Positions 1 through 10,184 of a stretch of DNA of 64,000 nucleotides are shown piece after piece (the stretch's first letter is position 1; the number at the start of each line of letters is the position of its first letter). The stretch spans positions 13,376,001 to 13,440,000 of the forward strand of contig CM057844.1 in the NCBI GenBank assembly GCA_030068075.1. Direction: 5' to 3'. The position numbers and the translations under genes were made by a program. Origin of the DNA: Paguma larvata. Lineage: Eukaryota; Chordata; Mammalia; Carnivora; Viverridae. Under the pieces are notes generated by a model. The model was not told where the DNA came from, ran no database searches, and was given only the letters and a program-made list of their open reading frames with translations.

Positions 1-859
1 TCACTTGGATTTCCACTTGAGAGTCCTTCTGCCATAACTGGTGAAATGTCAAATTTTCCTGATCCCCCAAAGTAGGGAATATCCACAGCAGAAATTTTTT
101 AAGCACCTCTTTCTCTAGCTATGTTAAATGTTTTTGCTCATCTAAGATTTCATGGTATAATCTCAGGTATCTGAGTGTCACCAGGAATAGATATAAAGTG
201 AGAAGAAATTCTAAAACTGAATGACATGTAACAAAATGCTGTTCACCTGCAATTAGTAATTTGTTTTCTAAATGATTATGAATGTATATGCCTCTTAGTT
301 GCTTATGTAAAAATTATGTAAAAATTATTAATTTCTCATTTTAAACAAAGAAAAAGGAAATTATATTTTATGAATTTAAAGTTTCTGTCCCCACAAAGTA
401 CATAATAATTGAATATGTAAAGAGTATCATATTGAAGGAACACCAGTTTTTTAGCCCACCAGGAGAAATCTCATGTGGTTTCATGTAGCATTTTAGGAAA
501 CCACCAACTTTGGCTGGCAGAGAAAGTGAATAGGAATCTTGTGTTATTTTAAATAAGCTCAGTACCTTCTCCCAAAATGTTGAAGGAGTGTCCACAGCTA
601 CACAAACTACAGCTTTGCAAAGAATTAAAACCACTCCCTTGTTCACAAAGGTCAAATAATTACAGTGCTTATAGACATGATGCCCTAAAGCTATATGAAT
701 GGAATCATAGAGAGATTTTTTTTCCACTGGAGATTTGCAAACTCATCAGATGGAGACAATGTAGAAAGTAGCTTGCCAGATTTAGATTTCATTCCGCCTC
801 TGGTATATTCTAAAATTCAGAAGACTTCCTCTTGTGTGTGCTCTGTGGATCAGAGCAAG

Positions 860-861
<2 letters not shown>
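1..861. other. Unassigned non-repeat DNA
   Basis: AT-rich sequence with no recognisable transposon, RNA gene or convincing exon. The short open frames here are what AT-rich DNA gives by chance: they lack codon bias, splice context and domain motifs. It may be ancient repeat too diverged to read by eye. Confidence 0.5.
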
Positions 862-893
<32 letters not shown>

Positions 894-902
894 CCCCTCT
901 CT
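862..902. repeat. (CT)n microsatellite with C-rich end
   Basis: An almost pure CT dinucleotide run passes into a short C-run and then into T-rich sequence with a brief CACA stretch near 933. Unlike most CT runs in this window it is not inside a SINEC: no CCTGGGTGGCTCAGT head precedes it and no AAATAAA tail follows. It could be the last remnant of a decayed SINE tail. Confidence 0.9.
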
Positions 903-3106
903 TTTTCATTTTCTCTTTGTCTCTTTCTTACATACACACACAAGGCATGATTGTTTGTCTTTAAATTCAATTTATTCCCACCTCCACATTTTGCCCTAAT
1001 GCAATATTTACAAATTGTAGAATGATTTCCTGACTATAGTCATGCCTGGAACTACTTTCCAAAGTAACTTAGCTTAAATTTACCATCTTGGCATTGGGAC
1101 AATTAATATTGAAAGATATCCTAAATTGAGTGTCACTTTCTCATTTTCTTTATGGTGTGGTCTCTGACACATAAGAGACTCCTTGTCATTGCAAACTATT
1201 GTCAAAAACATATTTTCTAAGAGAAAAATAAATGCCAATATTGTAATTTGAATATGTGCATAATTTTGCAACTCGGACTTATACTGCTTCTTTGGGTACT
1301 TTCTGTATTGTTTTGTTAAGACCGAAAAGGCAAAAAAAAATTTAGCTGTGAAATCCCCTAAATCACCACTGGCTATTGAAATCTTTATGCCTCTGAAATG
1401 ATAAAGCCATATTAAGAATATTCAAATTAACAATATGAGATGATAAGCTAAGTGGGGCTAGAATGAGTTTTATATGTACACCTCCCACATTTAAGTTTTA
1501 CTTCAAGTTTTTAAAATTTTAATTCCATCATAGTTAACATACAGTGTTATATTTCTGATATACAATAGAGTGATACAACGATTCTATACATTACTCTGTA
1601 TTCATCATGATAAGTATACTATTAATCCCCTTCATCTGTTTCACCCATTACCCCCCACCCACTTTCCCTCGGGTTACCATCAGTACTCTATAGTCAGGAG
1701 TCTCTTTCTTGGTTTGCCTTTTTTTCCCCTTTGCTCCTTTGTTTTGTTTCTTAAATTTTACCTCTGAGTAAAATTATATGGCATTTGTCTTACTCTGACT
1801 TATTTCACTTACCAACATCCTTTCTAGCTCCATCTGTGTTGTTGCAAATGGCAAAATTTCATTCCTTTTTATGGCTTAATAATATTACATTGTATATATA
1901 CCACATCTTATTTATCCATTCAACTATCAATGGACACTTGGGATGCTTCCATATTTTGTAATATTTTGTAAATAATACTGCAATAAACATAGGGGTGCAG
2001 ATATCCCTTTGAATTAGTGTTTCTGTATCTTGGGGGTAAATACACAGTAATGTGATTACTGGATCACAGGGTAGTTTTATCTGTAACTTTTTTGGGAATC
2101 TCCATACTGTTGTGCTGCTTGTGGTATTGATTTTAGCCATTCTGACAGGTGTGAGGCCATATCTCATTATAATTTTGATCTGTATTTCCCTGATGATGAG
2201 TGACGTTGAGCATCTTTTCATGTCTGTTGGCCATCTGTATATCTTCTTTGGAAAAATATCTGTTCGTGTCTTCTGCCTATTTTTAAATTGGATTATTTGT
2301 GTTTTGGGTGTTCATTTTATCAGTTTTTTTAATACATTTTGGATACTAACCCTTTATTGGATATGTCACTTGAAATATCTTATCCCATTCAGTAGGTTAT
2401 CTTTCAGTTTTGTTGTTTCCTTTGCTCTGCAGAAGGTTTTTATTTTGATGTAGTTCCAAAAGTTTATTTTTGCTTTTATTTCCCTTACCTCAGGAGACAT
2501 ATACATTGCTATGGCCAATGTCAGAAAAATTATTGCCTGTGCTGTCTTCTAGAATTTTTATGGTTTCAGGCCTCACATTAGGGTCTTTAATCCATTTTAA
2601 GTTTATTTATGTGTATGATATAAGAAAGTGGACCAGTTTCATTCTTTTGTAAGTAACTTTTGGTTTTCCCAACACCATTTGTTGAAGAGATTATATTTTC
2701 CCCATTAGATATTCTTCCTGCTTTCTCAAAGATTAACTGACAATATAATTGGGGGTTTGTTTCTCGGTTTTCTATTCTGTTCTGTTGATCTATGTGTCTG
2801 TTTTTGTGTAAGTACCATACTGTTTTGGTACTAAGCTTTGTAATATAACTTGGAGTCCGGAATTGTGATACCTCCAGCTTCGCTTTTCTTTTTCAAGATT
2901 ACTTTGCTATTCGAGGTCTTTTGTGGTTCCATACTCATTTTAAGATTGTTTTAGTTCTTTGAAAAATGCTAGTGGTATTTCGACAAGAATTTACATTAAA
3001 CCTGTAGATTGCTTTGGGTAGTATGGGCATTTTAATGATATTTCTTCTTCGAATCCATGAGCATGAAATGTTGTTTCATTTCTTTGTGTTATCTTCAACC
3101 TCTTTC

Positions 3107-3873
3107 TTTTCTTTTTTTTTTTTTTTAACATAACTTTGTCAAATTGGCTAACATACAGTATGCAAAGTGTGCTCTTAGTTTTTGGGGTAGATTCATGTGG
3201 TTACTTGCTTACATAACATCCAATACTCATCCCAACAAGTGCCCTCCTCAATGCCCACCACCCATTCTCCCCTCTTCCCAACCCCTCCAATCAACCCTCA
3301 ATTTGTTATCTGTATTTAGGTGTCTTATAGGGTTTTCTCCCTCCCTCTCTGTAACTATTTTTCCCCTTCTCTTCCCCATGGTCTTTTGTTAAGTTTCTCA
3401 AGATCCACATATGAGTGAAAACATATGATACTTGTCTTTCTCTGACTTATTTCACTTAGAATAATACCTTCCAGTTCCAGCCACATTGCCGCAAATGGCA
3501 TAATTTCATTCTTTCTCATTGCCAAGTAGTATTCCATTGTATATAGAAACCACATCTTCTTTCTCCATTCATCGGTTGATAGACATTTAGGCTCTTTCCA
3601 TAAGTTGGCTATTGTTTAAAGTGCTGCTATAAACATTGGGGTACATGTGCCCCTATGAATCAGCACTCCTGTATCCTTTGGATAAATTCCTAGTATTGCT
3701 ATTGATGGGTCATAGGGTAGTTCTATTTTTAATTTTTTGAGGAACCTCCACACTGTTTTCCAGAGCAGCTGCACCAGTTTGCATCCCACCAACAGTGCGA
3801 GAGGATTCCCATTTCTCCACATCCTTGCCAGCATCTATTGTTTCTTGAGTTGTTAGTTTTAGCCACTCTGACT
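3107..3873 (-). mobile_element. Young 5'-truncated L1 nested in the older L1
   Basis: A poly(A) tail, seen as a T-run at 3107-3126, is followed on the minus strand by a carnivore L1 3' UTR and the last part of ORF2. The sequence stops at 3873. Both sides carry the same 18 bases, TTATCTTCAACCTCTTTC, at 3089-3106 and 3874-3891, which is a perfect target-site duplication. About 767 bases were inserted. The 3' UTR matches the one at 35935-36478 and 58650-60495, pointing to a more recent carnivore L1 lineage than its host element. Confidence 0.95.
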
Positions 3874-3891
3874 TTATCTTCAACCTCTTTC

Positions 3892-5757
3892 ATCAGCGTT
3901 TTATAGTGTACAGAGTACAAGTCTTTAACCTCCTTGGTTAGGTTTATTCCTAGGTATCTTGTTATTTTTTCTGCAATTGAAAATGAAACTGTTTTGTTAA
4001 TTTCTCTTTCTGCTGTTGCATTATTAGTGCATTCATTTATCACTTCTAGTAGTTTTTGGTGAAGTCTTTAGGGTTTTCTATATTTAATATCATATCATCT
4101 GCAAATAGCAAAGGCTTTACTTCTTCCTCACTCATTTAGATACCTTTTTATTTCTTTTCGTTGCCCTGATTGCCATGGCTTGGACTTCTGGTACTATGTT
4201 GAATAAAAGTGGTGAGAATGGACATCCTTATCTTGTTCCTGGCTTGAGGGGGAACACTGTTTTTCCCCATTGTCTGATATTTGCTGTGGGTTTTTCACAT
4301 AAAGCCTTTGTTGTGTTGATGTATGTCCTCTCTAGTCCTACTCTGCAGAGGGTTTTCATCATGAAAGGTTGCTGTACTTTATCAAATACTTTTTCTGCAT
4401 CTGTTGAAATACTCATATGATTCTTATCCTTTTTGTTATTGATATGATGGATCATGTTGATTGACTTGCAAATACTGAACCAACGTAGTAATTCAGGAAG
4501 AAATCCCACTTGATTGTGGGATTTTTTTTTAATGGATTACTGGATTTGGTTTGTTTGTATTCTGTTGAGGATTTTTGCATGTATATTCATCAGAGATATT
4601 GGCCTGTAGTTCTTTTGTGTATGTGTGGTGTCTTTCTGTGGCTTTGGTATCAGGATAATACTGGCCTTATAGAATTAATTTGGAAGTTTTTCTTTCTCTT
4701 CTATTTTTCTGGAATAATTTGAGAAGAATAGATATTAACTCTTCTTTAAATGTTTGGTAGACTTCACCTAAGAAATCATCTGGCCCTGGACTTTTGTTTG
4801 TTGGGGGTTTTCTGATTCTTGATTCAATTTCTTTGCTAGTAATCAATGTTGCTCCAATTTTCTATTTCTTCCTGTTTGTTTCAGTAGGTTATATGTTTCT
4901 GTTAATTTATCTATTTCTTCTAGGTTGTCCAATTTGTTGGCATATAATTTTTCATAATATTCTATTACAACTGTTTTTTGTGGTGGTAGTTGTTTTTTCT
5001 ACTCTTTCATTTGTTATTTTGTTTGGGTCCTTTCCCTCTTTCTCTTTTTGATGAGTCTGGATAAAGGTTTATCACTTTTGTTGATCTTTTCAAAGAAACA
5101 GCTCCTGTCTCTCAGATCTATTATATTGAATTTTTCTAAGTTTATCATTTATTTCTGCTCTCATCTTTATTATTCCTTTCCCTCTGCTGGTTTGGGGTTT
5201 TGTTTGTTGTTCTTTTTCTAAGCTTCTTTATATATAATGTTAGGTTGTTCATTTGATATTTTTCTTGCTTCTTGAGGTGGGCCTGTATTGCTATAAACTT
5301 CCCTCTTAGAACAGCTTTTGCTGCATCCCAAGGGATTAAAACACTGTGTTTTCATTTTAGTTTGTTTCCATGTAATTTTTTATTTATTCTTTGATTCCTT
5401 GGTTCCTTTCTTTGATTCCTTGGTTGACCCTTTCATTATTTAGTAGCATGTTATTTAATCTCCTTGTATTTTTGCACTTTCAAGTTGTTTTCCTGTGCTT
5501 GATTTCTAGTTTCATAGTGTTGTGGTCAGAAAAGATGCATGGTATGACTTCAGTCTTTTTTAATCAGTTGAGACTTGTTTCGTGGCCTAATATGTGGTCT
5601 ATTCTGGAGAGTGTTCCATGTGCACTAGAAAATGTGTATTCAGTTTTAGAATGAAATGTTGTTAATATATCTGTTAAGTCCATTTGGTCCAGTGTGTCAT
5701 TCAAAGTCACAGTTTCCTTACTGACTTTTGGATGATCTGTTCATTGATGTAAGTGGG
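3892..5757 (-). pseudogene. L1 ORF2 reverse-transcriptase region, broken
   Basis: This is the part of the outer L1 upstream (in its own orientation) of the nested insertion. Minus-strand frames read a typical L1 ORF2 RT domain, including the thumb-proximal FADD motif at 4085-4108 and the DAEKVFDK palm segment. The N-terminal endonuclease domain is absent because the copy is truncated. The frame is interrupted many times, so this is a retrotransposon pseudogene and not a host gene. Confidence 0.9.
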
Positions 5758-5980
5758 TAAGATACACCTTTTCAAATGTCTCCTTTTGGATACCGAAGTG
5801 GAGAATGATGAGGGAAATGCAGAGCAATAAAGGGAAAAGAAAGACAGTAAAGTAAAACAAAAACAGGCATCACTGAGGATTCAGAGTGAGTGAGACAGTG
5901 AAAGAATGAACAATCTTCTTGGTCTTAGTACCCTCCCCTGTGAAATGCTGGCGTTGACTAGAATGATCTCTAAGGATTTA

Positions 5981-6147
5981 AATAATTCTAAATAATTTTT
6001 TAATGTTTTATTTATTTATTTATTTATTTATTTAATTTATAATAGTTTATTTTCAAGTTGGTTTACATATAACACCCAGTGTTCATCCCAACATGTGCCC
6101 TTTTTAATGTTTACTTATTTTTGAGAGAGAGCATGAGCAGGGAAGGA

Positions 6148-6184
<37 letters not shown>

Positions 6185-6337
6185 CATAGAATCAGAAGTA
6201 GACTCCAGGCTCTGAGCTATCTTCACAGAGCCCGACGAGAGGCTTGAATTCACAAACCACAAGATCATGACCTGAGCTGAAGTCAGATGCTTAACCAACT
6301 GAGCCACCCAGGCACCCCAATAATTCTAAATAATTTT
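5981..6337 (-). mobile_element. Chimeric SINEC + L1 3' end in one target duplication
   Basis: In minus-strand order there is a complete SINEC (6318 down to about 6101) ending in its A-rich tail, then about 65 bases of the extreme 3' end of a carnivore L1 (about 6100-6035), then an (AAAT)n tail (about 6034-6000). The whole composite is flanked by AATAATTCTAAATAATTTT at 5981-5999 and 6319-6337, a perfect 19-base duplication. The cut site read on the minus strand is CTGTT/AAAATT, a good match to the L1 endonuclease preference. One duplication around two joined elements suggests one insertion event. Confidence 0.85.
6101..6318 (-). mobile_element. SINEC (CAN SINE), minus strand
   Basis: A tRNA-Lys-derived carnivore SINE with its head at the right end, an internal (GA)n as seen on the plus strand at 6152-6178, and the tail AAAAATAAGTAAACATT. 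It forms the 5' part of the chimera described at 5981-6337. Confidence 0.95.
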
Positions 6338-8107
6338 AACAGTTCCTCAGTTCTTTGGTTTTTAAAGTGAGAATGTGATTTTAGCTACCAGCCACTGAAA
6401 TATCTCAAAATGACTGTGTCTCATATATTTGGATAAAAGTAACTCCTTATAAATGATTTGTGAGAACTGTCTTACAGCTTTTTGGCATTTTATACACAAA
6501 GATCAAATTCTCAGGTGTTCAAGCTTTGGAATGGATTTGAGCAAAATTAATAGGCTCCAGGTCATTCTGGTTGCTTTAGGGCTGCCATAGGCCATGATGC
6601 CTGTTGATCCTGTCACTGTTCAGAAGTTCAGGTATTATCTGCACAGAAACAGTCTCCAGATCAAGTTTACCACAATGGATCTGGGATTCGAACCAAGGAC
6701 TTAACATTTCTCAGCCTCATGATGCCTTTATTCACCCTCAACATAGCCCTGCTAATAAAGACACTTTATACTGGATAGAGATTCTTTATACAATAACTGT
6801 TTTGTTTGTTTTCATCATTGTTTTAGAGTCCAGATCAATTTATGTTATTTCCATTTCACAGATGAAGAAACACAAGCCCTGGAAGAATTTTCTATTTTTT
6901 ATGACCGGTTTTAGCCAGTGGGAGAAATTCATAGGGGAATACTAGCGTATTATCTTCTTAAAGTTACTGAAAGCTGCTAAAATAGAAATGCTCTGGAAAC
7001 AGAGAACATATGCATCCATACATACTGAGATGGTTCTGATGGAGTAATAATTATTGCTATAATCTTAGGGTTCACTTTTTTCTGCCTTTGTTTGGACCCA
7101 TAATTTCTTCCATGTAGCCAAAGGAGCTCCTATAATGCTAGCATTATAAACTTTTGAGGCTCAGATATGGAACAATTGCATACTCAAAATTCTAGGACTT
7201 CCTCTGACTTAAATTAAGGAAATATTCCTTGTTGTCCCAGGTCCTTCTCTAGTCCACATCCCATAGTAGATAAAAATGTAACTGTACATCAAGTAATGAC
7301 CACTTGTGTCTAGGCTTCCAGAACATAAAGACAAAAAAAAAAAAAAAAACAGATTACCAATTTTGATATAACAAAAAATGTCAACATCAGGTGATTTAAA
7401 ATGAAATTTAGGCCTTTCTTCTTTCCTCCAGATTTTGTCATTTGGAGTAGGGTAGGTAACAGAAAAAACTTTATGGAATATAAGGGATGGCTCTATATGT
7501 TAAAAAGATAAAGTAAAAAACTCCCGGTGTTTCCTAATTTCAAAGCCAAATGACAACAGAAAAGCTGTATTGTTTGTTTTGTTGATCCTTCCAACTGTGC
7601 TAGAAATCCCAAGGGGAGTGTCAGCCCAAGCAAATTAAGCTGGTGTATCCACTGTTTCACAGAGTCCAAGTTGGAGTCAGCATCCTGCCAAGTGAATATG
7701 TCTCATTAGAGGTGTTTGCATTAATGTACCATTCTCATGTGGTTTGGGTCAGCTCAGTGGCCAAACACCACTCCTACATACTGGCAAGGTATAGACACCA
7801 CCACACCACACCATAATATCCACTGGACAATTAAAGGACAGGGGAAATATGTCAGAGCTATACATTTTGGTTAATTTGAAACGTATGGCTCGTAAGTATG
7901 TCAAAAATGGATAAATTCTACTGGTGGGTTTCATCTCAGTCTCAGGCAACCTAACCTTAACTGGAAATAAAAAGAACAATTTTTAAAACTTACCCAGAAA
8001 TTTTAATATTAATTTGTAAAATTTGTAAACAGGATAAATTTCCTATATGTTGAACCATTCTTGTACATTTTATATTTGTCCAGATCTGGTTTAAATGCGT
8101 TCTGTAC
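6338..8107. other. Unassigned DNA with one MIR-like patch
   Basis: No gene is visible. A short MIR-like segment (CAGATGAAGAAAC type, minus orientation) lies near 6825-6890. A 17-base A-run at 7333-7349 may be an old retroposon tail, but no body can be recognised upstream. Confidence 0.5.
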
Positions 8108-8271
8108 CGAAGAAGAAGGAGAAGAAGAAGGAGAAGAGAAGAGAAGAGAAGAAGAAGAGAAGAGAAGAGAAGAAGGAGAAGAAGGGAAGAAGGGGAGAGG
8201 AGGAGGAGAAGGGGAGAGAGGGGAGAGGAGGAGGAGGAGAGGGGAAGAAGGAGGAGGAAAGAAAGAAAAGA
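8108..8271. repeat. (GAA/GGA)n polypurine tract, about 160 bases
   Basis: Essentially pure purine on the plus strand, built from GAAGAAG, GAGAAGA and GGAGGA blocks that drift in register. Open frames across it on both strands give low-complexity Glu/Lys/Arg or Leu/Ser protein and are artefacts of the repeat. Such tracts can adopt triplex (H-DNA) structure. Confidence 0.95.
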
Positions 8272-8289
8272 ACTATAACACAAATTTCT

Positions 8290-9305
8290 TTTGGGTCTTA
8301 GAGGAAATAATTTATATTTAACTTGAGTCATAAAAGCAAAGCTCCAATGAATTAGAAATTCAATAAAACTTCTTCCTGTTCCAAAATATGTCTGGAAATC
8401 AGGAGGTAAAAGTATAATCAGTTTATTGTTGAAAACAAAGTAACTTGATATGGATTGAGAGAAATTTCATCATTTTTGGCTGTTGAATACTGAATTCCTT
8501 ATTATATATAAATAAATGTACAGCACAAGACAGAATAGAACGACATCTAGGTAGAGATCCCCAAAGAAGAAACTCCATGTCCGCAGCATCTTATCACAGC
8601 CTAAAAGAGCAGGATTAGGTGGGAAAAGGCAATCTATGTGGAATATTCTCGAGCAATGCAATCTTTGTATTGCTTACACTCATTAGAGACTTTTTTTTAA
8701 AAAGCATGAGAACAAGTGGTGGCCGTATTTTAGAAATGTTCCTTGAAAGAGCAGTAATTTAAATGGGAAAGAAGTTCTACGTGGCCTTTTTTTTTTTTTT
8801 TTTTTTTTTGCCATTCAGTCCTGTGTGCATTAAAGCACACAGATTGAGCAAATCAAACAAAAAACTCATGAACATGAAGTGTATAAACTGTGTCTTATCA
8901 CTGTGGGTGTTTTTCTTATTTGTGAGAAAAATGAAGAGAAATTCTACTCCTCAAAGGAGATAGTCCAAGCAATTTAAAGGAAAGAAAACAAGGTTCAAAG
9001 CAGCAATACATTAAGTACTTCAAAAGTAGTAATAAGATTGATTCTAGAAATTGGGAAAATATAGTGTTAGGACTTGACTTTACTTTATTGAAGGGCAAAG
9101 TGATATTTGTGTTAGAAAAAGACAAAAGAAAGTTCTCAGAGTCAGAATTATTACATTTGAAAGGAAATGGGTAACTTTAGGTTTAGAGTACTCAAAAGCA
9201 GGGAAGTTTGGTGGTTAATTTCAGGAACTAGGAGTCTCATAAAAGAAAATGGATGAGATATCACAAAGGGAATAATGTAGCATCCAACTGATAGGGGAAA
9301 AAAAG
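8290..9305. other. Unassigned DNA with a long T-run
   Basis: No gene or datable transposon is recognised. An uninterrupted T-run of about 23 bases begins near 8787. It would fit the poly(A) tail of a minus-strand retroposon, but the sequence to its right does not resemble SINEC, L1 or a gene I know. Confidence 0.5.
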
Positions 9306-9309
9306 ATGG

Positions 9310-9660
9310 AAAAACTTCTTTCCTTCACTTTTTAAAGGTATTACTCTCTTAAAGTTCCCTTAGAATGACCATCCTATTTAAGATTATCATTCATCCTAGC
9401 CTTCTTTCCTTTACATTCCTTACCCCACCTTGTCCAGCCCTAATTTTTTTTTTAATAGTACAATACCTAATAATGTATTATATTTGTTTTTCACTTATTT
9501 TCTTTATTGGATTACATCATTTCCCTACCTAGAGTGGAAGCCCACTGAGGGCAGAGAGTTGCTTATTCAATGATGTGGCTCAGGCATCTGGAACTGCCTG
9601 TCATATAGCAATCACTTGGAACACATTTGTTGAATGCATGAAGGAGTGAGAAATATAGTA
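9310..9660 (+). mobile_element. L2-type LINE 3' end
   Basis: The order of landmarks is that of an L2 3' end: a segment like GACCATCCTATTTAA, a pyrimidine-rich stretch, a GGAAGCCCACTGAGGGCAG block, a CTGGAACTGCCTG block, and the end TTTGTTGAATGCATGA. It is diverged and lacks usable coding sequence. The family call is from a recalled consensus. Confidence 0.7.
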
Positions 9661-9950
9661 TTCAGGGAGGTTGCATACTGAACTTGAACCGTGAGATTTC
9701 CTATTATAAAATTCCTATTATCACTATCACTTGATAGTGATACATGGAGGAAAGAGCCCTGCATTACACCTTCTCTTGGAGCCAAACTACTTTACAGAAG
9801 AGTAGCAAACTAAACTTAGAGATAGAAGATTCCATTAAATGTCATTAAAAAAAAAACGAATATGAGAACTGTGAATTTGTGACATGGAAGCTAGAGGTTA
9901 AACTTAGGAATCTGCCTTTGTGGTGGGTGTTTTAAACTATATAGAATTCT

Positions 9951-10171
9951 GGGGCACCTGGGTGGCTCAGTTGGTTGGGCAGCCAACTTCAGCTCAGGTC
10001 ATGATCTCACGGTCTGTGAGTTCGAGCTCCACATCGGGCTGTGTGCTGACGGCTCATCAGAGCCTGGAGCCTGTTTTGGATTCCGTGTCTCCCTCTCTCT
10101 CTGCCCTTCCCCTGCTAATGCTCTGTCTCTATGTCTCTCAAAAATAAATAAACGTTAAAAGAAATTTAAAT
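9951..10171 (+). mobile_element. SINEC, plus strand, with 13-bp target duplication
   Basis: A full-length feline-type SINEC with head GGGGCACCTGGGTGGCT, the RNA polymerase III B-box-like GAGTTCGAGCTCC, a CT block and an AAATAAATAAACG tail. TATATAGAATTCT flanks it at 9938-9950 and 10172-10184. The perfect duplication suggests a fairly recent insertion. Confidence 0.97.
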
Positions 10172-10184
10172 TATATAGAATTCT

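Larger units (their letters stand above)
1500..5757 (-). mobile_element. Old LINE-1, 5'-truncated, minus strand (interrupted)
   Basis: Read on the minus strand this is the 3' two-thirds of a LINE-1. It starts abruptly near 5757 within ORF2, runs through the reverse-transcriptase domain and the C-terminal part of ORF2, and ends in a 3' UTR near 1500. The palm motif A is recognisable at 4228-4509 ([12 protein letters not shown]). The catalytic FADD motif is intact at 4085-4108 (LFADDMIL), although stops and frameshifts break the frame on both sides. A second, younger L1 sits inside at 3107-3873; removing it makes ORF2 continuous. The 3' UTR and divergence suggest an older family than the insert. 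No clean flanking target duplication was found. The element cannot be active. Confidence 0.93.

Noticed and set aside
8061..8331. Open frames of about 60-110 codons on both strands encoding Glu/Lys-rich or Leu/Ser-rich protein
   Set aside because: They are translations of the GAA/GGA tract, with no start context, splice context or domain.
9951..10171. tRNA-like A and B box sequence at SINEC heads here and in the other copies
   Set aside because: The heads derive from a tRNA but are SINE sequence; no copy folds as an intact tRNA gene with a proper acceptor end by eye.
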